From positions 1-11,689 of the forward strand of contig CAZUSO010000079.1 in assembly GCA_964622775.1 (NCBI GenBank): a stretch of 11,689 bases of DNA. Reading direction: 5' to 3'. This stretch comes from CAZUSO01 sp964622775 (GTDB lineage: Bacteria; Bacteroidota; Bacteroidia; Chitinophagales; Chitinophagaceae). The notes beneath the pieces were generated by a model. The model was not told the DNA's origin, did no database searches, and saw nothing but the letters and a program-made list of their open reading frames with translations. Of this stretch, positions 6,804-11,689 are shown piece after piece (position 1 is the stretch's first letter; each line of letters starts with the position of its first letter). A program made the position numbers and the translations under genes.

Positions 6804-7679
6804 ATGAAAGTATTTATATCCGGCGCCTCAGGACTCTTAGGCGGCAACTGCCTGCGGCATTTTAAAGCAATGGGCTGGGATGTGATCGGTTCACACCTGT
6901 CTTATCCGACATCTGGTACGGTATTCTACAATACGCTGGAACCGGAACACCCTGATAATTTTGATGTGACCTGCTTTGCTCCTGATATTCTGGTGCATTG
7001 CGGCGCGCTCACGCATGTGGATTATTGTGAGACCCATGTGGAGGAAAGTTATGAGAAAACCGTGCAGAGCACCATCAATCTGAGCGCACTTGCAAAAGCC
7101 TGTAATGCCCGGATGGTGTATATCTCCACGGATTATGTCTTCGATGGAAAAAACGGGCCGTACCGGGAAGATGCTCCGCTGAATCCCCTGAGCATTTATG
7201 GCCGGCATAAACTGGAAGCAGAAACGATAGCCCTGCAGGCGCATCCGCAAACTTTAGTGCTTCGGATTACGAATGTTTATGGAAATGAATTGCGCAATAA
7301 AAATTTCGTTTCCCGAATCATGGATCAATGCATCAACGCTCAGCAGCTTACTTTAAAGCTGCCTGTTGACCAATATGCATCGCCCACAAATGCGCTGGAT
7401 ATTGCACGAGCAATGCACCTGCTGCTCCGGGATGGCAAATCGGGCATATATCATGTAGGCGGTACGGATTATATGAATCGTGCAGAGCTGGCATTGCGGG
7501 TATTACAGTATTTCCCTGATGCCCGGTACGAACTAATCCCGGTGGATACGGAGACATTAAATCAACCCGCCCCGAGGCCGCTATTAGGCGGCTTTATCCA
7601 CCAGAAATTTTCGGCGGAATATCCCGGCTTTTTATTCAGCACATTGGATGATTATTTATCGGAAAAAATCAGGGCTTAG
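6804..7679 (+). CDS. RmlD-like NAD(P)-dependent sugar reductase (extended SDR)
   Basis: The 291-residue product is an extended SDR of the dTDP-4-dehydrorhamnose reductase (RmlD) type. It has the cofactor loop GASGLLGG (7-14), VHCGALTHVDYCE (64-76) in place of the usual NxAAYTxVDxAE, the catalytic STDYVFDG (108-115, T109), and Y132 with K136 in YGRHK. LRITNVYG (153-160) and a late RPLLGGF (258-264) also match the family layout. It would reduce a nucleotide-linked 4-keto sugar, such as the last step to dTDP-rhamnose, but no RmlA, B or C gene is in the window and related proteins also include methionine adenosyltransferase beta-like members. The ATG is next to the Rossmann motif. It lies 12 bp after fbp. 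Confidence 0.85.
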   Translation: MKVFISGASGLLGGNCLRHFKAMGWDVIGSHLSYPTSGTVFYNTLEPEHPDNFDVTCFAPDILVHCGALTHVDYCETHVEESYEKTVQSTINLSALAKACNARMVYISTDYVFDGKNGPYREDAPLNPLSIYGRHKLEAETIALQAHPQTLVLRITNVYGNELRNKNFVSRIMDQCINAQQLTLKLPVDQYASPTNALDIARAMHLLLRDGKSGIYHVGGTDYMNRAELALRVLQYFPDARYELIPVDTETLNQPAPRPLLGGFIHQKFSAEYPGFLFSTLDDYLSEKIRA

Positions 7680-7728
7680 ATTATGCCGGGTGTATTTATT
7701 TTTTGCAGAAACGCCTGCCGGTTAAAAC

Positions 7729-7778
7729 GGATGCCCCCGCAATTGCCACGCCTATGGTTGCTGGTATGGTAAAAAATG
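7729..7778 (+). repeat. Fragment of the dispersed repeat family
   Basis: Bases 7752-7777 match 1811-1786 (minus strand of the 1475-1834 element) at 24 of 26 positions (core CTATGGTTGYTGGTATGG). The preceding GGATGCCCCCGCAATTGCC is a diverged form of the GGTGCATCCCAAATYGTC end. It lies in the 169-bp spacer between the RmlD-like gene and rnhA. Confidence 0.6.
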
Positions 7779-7789
7779 TATTTTACCAT
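7766..7789 (+). terminator. 9-bp hairpin, possible terminator
   Basis: ATGGTAAAA (7766-7774) and TTTTACCAT (7781-7789) pair perfectly around AATGTA. The stem is AU-rich and is followed by TTTGCATTTTG, not an unbroken T-run, so termination of the fbp operon here would be weak. It overlaps the repeat fragment. Confidence 0.35.
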
Positions 7790-7805
7790 TTTGCATTTTG
7801 ACTTA
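7788..7805 (+). promoter_or_regulatory. 18-bp motif shared with the dapF upstream region
   Basis: ATTTTGCATTTTGACTTA differs at one base from 4202-4219. It ends 43 bases before the TTG taken as the rnhA start. No proper -7 box follows at the expected distance, so a promoter role is only a suggestion. Confidence 0.3.
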
Positions 7806-7848
7806 GTACTTTCTTTCCTGATTAAAACTATACCTTATTAAAAAGCTA

Positions 7849-8292
7849 TTGATCTATACCGACGGTGCAGCGCGTGGAAATCCCGGGAAAGGCGGTTTTG
7901 GCGCAATCCTGATCTGGGGTGATATCCGGAAAGAAATTTCCGCCGGTTACCGGCTCACCACCAATAACCGCATGGAATTGCTTGCAGTGATCAGGGCTCT
8001 GGAATCCCTGACGAAAGAAGGCCTTCGGGTGGAGGTTTACAGCGATTCAAAATACGTGGTGGAGGCCGTGGACAAGGGGTGGGTATTCAGCTGGGAAAAG
8101 AAAGGTTTTAAGGATAAAAAAAATCCCGATCTGTGGAGGCGGTTTTTAATGCTGTATCGCAGACATCATATCCGGTTTTTCTGGGTAAAAGGTCATGCTG
8201 ATAATCCTTTAAATAATCGTTGCGATGAACTGGCCACCCGTGCGGCAGACGGGAAAATGCTTTTGGTTGATGAAGGATATGAAGCCAATTGA
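7849..8292 (+). CDS. rnhA: Ribonuclease HI
   Basis: RNase HI cuts the RNA strand of RNA-DNA hybrids in the cytoplasm. All catalytic acids are present: D5 in IYTDGAARGNPGKGG (2-16), E43 in NNRMELLAV (39-47), D66 in VYSDSKYV (63-70) and D126 in NRCDELA (123-129), plus the flexible-loop His116 in VKGHADN. The basic helix KGWVFSWEKKGFKDKKNPDLW (76-96) is the usual hybrid-binding protrusion. At 147 residues the length is normal. The start is uncertain: TTG 7849 is the only common start codon, but it leaves just one residue before the first strand's IYTDG. The open frame runs back to 7822, and an ATT at 7837 would give a more usual start reading MKKLLIYTDG. There is no ATG in frame. Confidence 0.94.
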   Translation: MIYTDGAARGNPGKGGFGAILIWGDIRKEISAGYRLTTNNRMELLAVIRALESLTKEGLRVEVYSDSKYVVEAVDKGWVFSWEKKGFKDKKNPDLWRRFLMLYRRHHIRFFWVKGHADNPLNNRCDELATRAADGKMLLVDEGYEAN

Positions 8293-8321
8293 TACTTACG
8301 TTAAGTCAAAATACAAAAAAA

Positions 8322-8581
8322 GGTGCATCCCAAATTGTCGCACCTATGAGACTGTTTGTGCGACAATAAATGTGCCGTTATTGCCAGTTTTTAAAAGGGT
8401 TCTCCTTATATTCATAGGAAATAACGCGGAATAAACATACGGTCGTCCGAACCGGGATCTTCAGGGCAGGATCAAGGCGACGATATAAGATGCGAAGCCC
8501 TTGCAAATGCAATTCGGGGATTTCTCCACGCAGAAATCCTAATCAAATTACTTTGCAATTTTGAATATCTTTAGTCGTGAC
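8322..8581 (+). repeat. Member of the dispersed repeat family
   Basis: The start, 8322-8348, matches the 1833-1807 end of the 1475-1834 element at about 24 of 27 bases (GTGCATCCCAAATYGTCGCA then YCTATG). The end, 8501-8581, matches 1600-1520 (minus strand) over the same 81 bases at about three quarters identity, including CCTAATCAAATTACTTTGC and TTAGTCGTGAC. CATACGG...CGT near 8437 corresponds to the CATACGGATTCGT core. The order is the same as in the other copy, so this is one diverged member. The far inverted end is not recognisable. It starts 30 bp after rnhA. Confidence 0.55.
8334..8367. repeat. 10-bp perfect inverted repeat after rnhA
   Basis: ATTGTCGCAC (8334-8343) and GTGCGACAAT (8358-8367) pair perfectly around the 14-base loop CTATGAGACTGTTT. 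It uses the end sequence of the repeat family. No T-run follows on the plus strand, so it is a poor terminator for rnhA. Confidence 0.6.
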
Positions 8582-8608
8582 AACATGATTATCCGCATAT
8601 TACAAAAC

Positions 8609-8668
8609 CTGTCATTGGCAACGTAGTGAAGCAATCTCCTAATCGTTTGAACATCACGAAGTAATCTG
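8609..8668 (+). repeat. Two related GAAGCAATCT units
   Basis: CGTAGTGAAGCAATCTCC (8622-8639) and CATCACGAAGTAATCTGA (8652-8669) are diverged direct copies, the first preceded by CTGTCATTGGCAA. The arrangement resembles the widespread TGTCATTGCGAG...GAAGCAATCTC intergenic repeat of bacteria, from general knowledge. Nothing coding is supported here. Confidence 0.35.
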
Positions 8669-8820
8669 AAAACCGGTGGCTTTCCGCGTCGGTGTGGTCA
8701 CCAACAATAAAAATGCAGATGTTATTCCGGCTGTTCATTGAAACAGATTACAAATCCCAACTTATCAGATTTCGGAATGTGCTGTGTTAACATCCCGACT
8801 CGCAATTGTTTAAAGCTGGT

Positions 8821-8905
8821 CAAGCCTTTCAGGCTTGTGTTTTGCTCGGTTCTTTTTCCGCGGATTTTCACCGCGGTTAATCAAATTTTAAATCTTTCGG
8901 GCTTA
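8821..8905. repeat. Hairpin-rich intergenic repeat with a CCGCGG stem
   Basis: CAAGCCT-TTC-AGGCTTG (8821-8837) is a perfect 7-bp hairpin. CCGCGG-ATTTTCA-CCGCGG (8858-8876) is a 6-bp all-GC hairpin. CTTTCGGGCTT (8894-8904) repeats CTTTCAGGCTT (8826-8836). Repeats of this build (CTTTCRGG, a CCGNGG hairpin, TTAATCAAATTT) are, as I recall, scattered between Bacteroidota genes. A 66-codon ORF across it is not a credible gene. Confidence 0.5.
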
Positions 8906-8979
8906 TTATACTATCCACAGGATAAAAATGTACAATGATTGTGCTGTTATTTGGCCTTGTATCAATGACAGGTTATTGA

Positions 8980-9013
8980 CAGGTCTTGAAGGTTTTAAAA
9001 CCTTCAAAATCTG
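8980..9013. repeat. 34-bp near-perfect palindrome
   Basis: The two 17-base arms (8980-8996 and 8997-9013) are inverted copies with two mismatches; the central 22 bases, TTGAAGGTTTT and its complement, are perfect with no spacer. It is preceded by TGACAGGTTATTGACAGGT, in which TGACAGGT occurs twice. It ends 3 bases before the repeat fragment at 9016. Confidence 0.7.
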
Positions 9014-9015
9014 TT

Positions 9016-9051
9016 GGATGCATCCCAAATTGCCGCATTACAATGCTGCAG
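9016..9051 (+). repeat. End fragment of the dispersed repeat family
   Basis: GATGCATCCCAAATTGCC followed by GCATTACAATG matches the left end at 1475-1504 (shared CGCATTACAATG) and the other end type (shared TGCATCCCAAAT). Nothing after about 9051 matches the rest of the element, so only the end is left or recognisable. Confidence 0.55.
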
Positions 9052-9159
9052 CCTCAGATGCCACCTGAGTGTAGAAGAGGTTGGGATATAGCAGGTGTAT
9101 TTTAATTTAATTAACATTATTATTAACATAAATAAAAAATAAACTTAGCATAAAACTTG

Positions 9160-9320
9160 TGAATAATTTAGTTATTCATAACTTACGTTCGATTTTTTTT
9201 AGGTGTCCCGTGTTTACCTGTTACACAACGGGTAAACTAATGCTTAGTTGTATCAGGATAGTAACACAGCAGATTGTGGATAACATCATTTTAATGGCTG
9301 GAATGACAAAGCATTCAGCC
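9160..9320 (+). other. AT-rich leader zone with three hairpins
   Basis: The zone 9100-9210 is very AT-rich. TGAATAA-TTTAG-TTATTCA (9160-9178) is a 7-bp hairpin. GTTTACCTGTT (9212-9222) pairs with AACGGGTAAAC (9227-9237) over 11 positions with one G-U and an ACAC loop. GGCT-G-GAATG (9296-9305) pairs with CATTCAGCC (9312-9320) with one bulged G. They lie upstream of the candidate promoter of the secreted protein gene, so they may be binding sites or remnants; none has a T-run after it. Confidence 0.4.
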
Positions 9321-9338
9321 GAAATTTTGACGGTATAA

Positions 9339-9371
9339 TTTGACACTTATTCTTTTGTCAATATACATTTA
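9339..9371 (+). promoter_or_regulatory. Candidate promoter of the secreted protein gene
   Basis: TTTG (9339-9342), 21 bases, then TACATTTA (9364-9371) fits TTTG-N19-21-TAnnTTTG with one mismatch in the last base. It would give a 5' leader of about 155 bases. Other TTTG boxes nearby make this choice uncertain. Confidence 0.3.
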
Positions 9372-9533
9372 AAATAAATTGTCATGCAACACAAAATGAC
9401 TGCACATTTAGTATTAACGCCGGGGAGGGGCGGCAGACTGAAGTAAAGGAAAAGCTATATTATAACATGAGATAGGACGAAGCCGAAAATCCTGAACAGA
9501 GTAGGTGAACATTCAGTAAAATAAAAACAAAAC

Positions 9534-11689
9534 ATGATTATGACAAGAACTAAAACACTTCGATCCAGACTGTGGTTCCGGTGCTTGTGGATGATACCAT
9601 TGCTCTTTTCGGGCTTTGGAATGACTGCAAGTGCGCAGACTCTGGTAGAAATCGGAACCGGGACGGGTACTTCCACCGCGAATCCAATATACGGATGCTA
9701 TGTGTACTCTTATAGCCAGACCCTTTTTACAGGGGACGAAATTACTGGTGGCGGCTGGACCGGAGGCCCGGGTCAGATCACAAAGATTCGCTATTATCTG
9801 GCTACACCACCAAGCGCGCCGGGCAATACCAATAACTGGACGGTGTATCTTGGCAATACCACACTGACCACAATGACTGCCGGCTCTGCAAACTATGTGT
9901 CAGCCAACGATATGACACAGGTATTTTCAGGTACTGTTAATATGAGTTCTGTAGGATGGGTAGAGATTGCATTTACAACGCCCTTTGAATATACCGGCGG
10001 AAATCTCATCATTGCTATTGATGAAAATTCAGCAGGTTATTCCTGCAGCCCTTATTTTAGATACACGACTGCTTCGGGAATGGCTCGTTACCTGTATTCG
10101 GATTCTTACAATCCTGATCCGAATGCGCTCCCCGGCTCCTATTCAGGAACCAGCACTTCTACCAGCGACCGTGCAAACATTCAAATGGAAATATCGCTTC
10201 CCTGTGAAGGCATACCTGACGGGGGTACCGTACTGCCCGTTGCAGTATGTAACGGAGAAGCAGCCACGCTTACCGCCGCCGGCGTAACGCTCGGTTCCGG
10301 TCTTGTTTATCAGTGGCAGCAGGCAACTGCTTTAGGTGGAACTTACAGCGATGTTGTTGGCGGAAGCGGTGGTACTACTGCTACCTACACCACACCCGCA
10401 CTGACTGGAGGAAGCTATTTTTACCGGTTAGTTACGACATGTACTAATTCGGGAGAAACCAGTATCAGCACCGAGGGAACGGCTACGTCCTACGATAATC
10501 CAACGGCCCCGACAGCAACCAACAGCACGCAATGCGGCATTGGCGTTCCAACTGCTTTTGTGACTTCTACGGACGGCGTAAACGGATCGGGAAATTACAA
10601 CTGGTATGATGCGGCTACTGGAGGCATTTTGCTACAGGCAGGCTCGGCAGTTCCGGTTTATTTCAATGATTTTTCCACGACCGATTTAGGCGCTGCATCT
10701 CTTGCAAACAGTGCAGCCATTACAGGTAATCAGTTAGTATTGCATAGTGCTACCACCAGTCAGAACGGTGGTTTGTTAATCAATGCCAGCGGGGCAAACG
10801 GAACAGTCTATCAAATCGACTATGATATGACAGCGACTGCTACCGGAACTCAAATGGCAGACGGAATCAGTTATAGCTTTGGTGATGATGTTAGTGCTAC
10901 AGATATAACCCCTGCGGCCGAAAAGGGTACCGGCAGCAAATTGCGTCTTGGCTTTATGACCTATAATGCTGCAAATGGTAATAATGGTAAGGGTATTTAT
11001 CTGGCTTATGGAGTTACCGGTGACCCGGATTACTCGGCAAGTGCACCAGGTATTCTGGCTTATTCCAATAATGTAAGCTGGATTCCGGCTTTTGCAGGTT
11101 CATTAACGAACCATGTTACTATTACTATAAATGCCGGCAATAAGGCTACGGTTACTGTTGGAGGCGCTACCATATTCAGTGACATACAGCTTCCTGCCGG
11201 TTTTGGCATATCTGACAAGTCGTCTTGGAATCATGTGATAAAAAGCCGTTCCGGCGGAGTTGCCGGAGGCTTTGCTATTGATAATGTTAGTATTAAAGAG
11301 GGAACAGGCGCTGCGGGCTTTACTACGTATCAGGCTTCTCTTTCATCCGATCAGGTGTTTTATGTATCAGAAATAAACCCTGCAGGATGTGAAAGCCCTC
11401 GTACACAGGTAACGGTAACGGTTGCAACAGCTCCGTCTATATCAGCAAATGCTTCACCCACCACGGCAGGTTGCCCCGGCACGGATATAGATCTTAGTGC
11501 AACAAGTGGCAATTCCAGTTATTCTTATACCTGGGAACCGGGTACGGTTAGCGGAGCTTCAGTAACAGTGAACCCCATGAGTACCACTACCTATACCGTA
11601 ACAGCTACGGATAATTCAGGCGGTGCTAATGACGGTTGTTCGGCTATGGCAACTGTTAATGTAACAGTAATTCCTCCGCCTGTAATAGA
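9534..11689 (+). CDS. Large secreted multi-module (Ig-like / lectin-like) surface protein, 3' end beyond window
   Basis: One frame stays open from ATG 9534 to the window end, 718 codons, with no stop. An in-frame stop at 9522-9524 limits the start to ATG 9534 or 9540; the leader is A-rich. Residues 1-34 are a signal peptide (basic head to R16, hydrophobic core, cleavage ASA-Q35). Then: 36-222, a Gly/Thr/Ser-rich beta module with NNWTVYLGNT and IIAIDEN, like N-terminal modules of other Bacteroidota exported proteins; 224-318, an Ig-like module (CNGEAATLTAAG, YQWQ, YFYRLVTTCTNSG); 323-634, an Ig_7-type domain (C334, WYDAATGG 357-364, C619, SPRTQVTVTV) interrupted by a LamG-like beta-sandwich at about 375-590 (FNDFS, LRLGFMTYNA, FAIDNVSI); 634-718, a PKD/Ig-like module (YTWEPG, TTTYTVTATDN). 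Type IX secretion is likely but the C-terminal sorting domain lies outside. Role may be adhesion or glycan binding; no catalytic module is seen. Confidence 0.85.
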   Translation, partial: MIMTRTKTLRSRLWFRCLWMIPLLFSGFGMTASAQTLVEIGTGTGTSTANPIYGCYVYSYSQTLFTGDEITGGGWTGGPGQITKIRYYLATPPSAPGNTNNWTVYLGNTTLTTMTAGSANYVSANDMTQVFSGTVNMSSVGWVEIAFTTPFEYTGGNLIIAIDENSAGYSCSPYFRYTTASGMARYLYSDSYNPDPNALPGSYSGTSTSTSDRANIQMEISLPCEGIPDGGTVLPVAVCNGEAATLTAAGVTLGSGLVYQWQQATALGGTYSDVVGGSGGTTATYTTPALTGGSYFYRLVTTCTNSGETSISTEGTATSYDNPTAPTATNSTQCGIGVPTAFVTSTDGVNGSGNYNWYDAATGGILLQAGSAVPVYFNDFSTTDLGAASLANSAAITGNQLVLHSATTSQNGGLLINASGANGTVYQIDYDMTATATGTQMADGISYSFGDDVSATDITPAAEKGTGSKLRLGFMTYNAANGNNGKGIYLAYGVTGDPDYSASAPGILAYSNNVSWIPAFAGSLTNHVTITINAGNKATVTVGGATIFSDIQLPAGFGISDKSSWNHVIKSRSGGVAGGFAIDNVSIKEGTGAAGFTTYQASLSSDQVFYVSEINPAGCESPRTQVTVTVATAPSISANASPTTAGCPGTDIDLSATSGNSSYSYTWEPGTVSGASVTVNPMSTTTYTVTATDNSGGANDGCSAMATVNVTVIPPPVI

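Noticed and set aside
8738..8938. 66-codon ORF in the long spacer
   Set aside because: It crosses the hairpin repeat 8821-8905, with no recognisable protein features.
8293..9533. CRISPR array or toxin-antitoxin pair in the long gene-free region
   Set aside because: Repeats there differ in sequence and spacing, and no pair of small ORFs with leaders is present.

Overview
The window looks like a chromosomal piece of a member of the Bacteroidota. Evidence: one very clear Bacteroidota-type promoter (TTTG, 19 bp, TAnnTTTG) before the fructose-bisphosphatase gene, almost no Shine-Dalgarno sites but A-rich leaders, and a large secreted protein built from Ig-like modules typical of type IX secretion substrates in this phylum. 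I cannot fix the genus from sequence alone; a Chitinophagales-like or related environmental lineage is a guess.

Layout. (1) 118-1434: a heptose-1-phosphate guanylyltransferase-like gene and a GmhB-like HAD phosphatase, a pair for nucleotide-activated heptose used in surface polysaccharide. (2) 1475-1834: a 360-bp element with imperfect terminal inverted repeats. (3) 1891-3740: galE and an SDR oxidoreductase, 8 bp apart. (4) 3741-4264: gene-free, with a strongly folding GC-rich stretch whose 5' part is related to the 1475-1834 element, then a terminator-like hairpin. (5) 4265-5490: dapF and an EVE-domain gene. (6) 5571-5677: tRNA-His(GTG) on the minus strand with its terminator, divergent from fbp; the two promoters overlap. 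(7) 5763-7679: fbp and an RmlD-type reductase. (8) 7849-8292: RNase HI. (9) 8293-9533: 1.24 kb without a supported gene, a mosaic of repeats, palindromes and hairpins. (10) 9534-11689: the first 718 codons of a secreted multi-module protein that is still open at the window end.

The genes are mostly housekeeping and sugar-nucleotide metabolism: heptose activation, UDP-Glc/UDP-Gal interconversion, a deoxysugar-type reductase, gluconeogenesis and meso-DAP synthesis, i.e. supply of envelope precursors. I see no defence system, CRISPR array, phage or complete transposase gene. The least ordinary content lies between genes: at least five pieces of one dispersed repeat family (1475-1834, 3860-3912, 7729-7778, 8322-8581, 9016-9051), one of them next to a candidate structured RNA. 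The surface protein has a second oddity: a lectin-like domain set inside an Ig-like domain.
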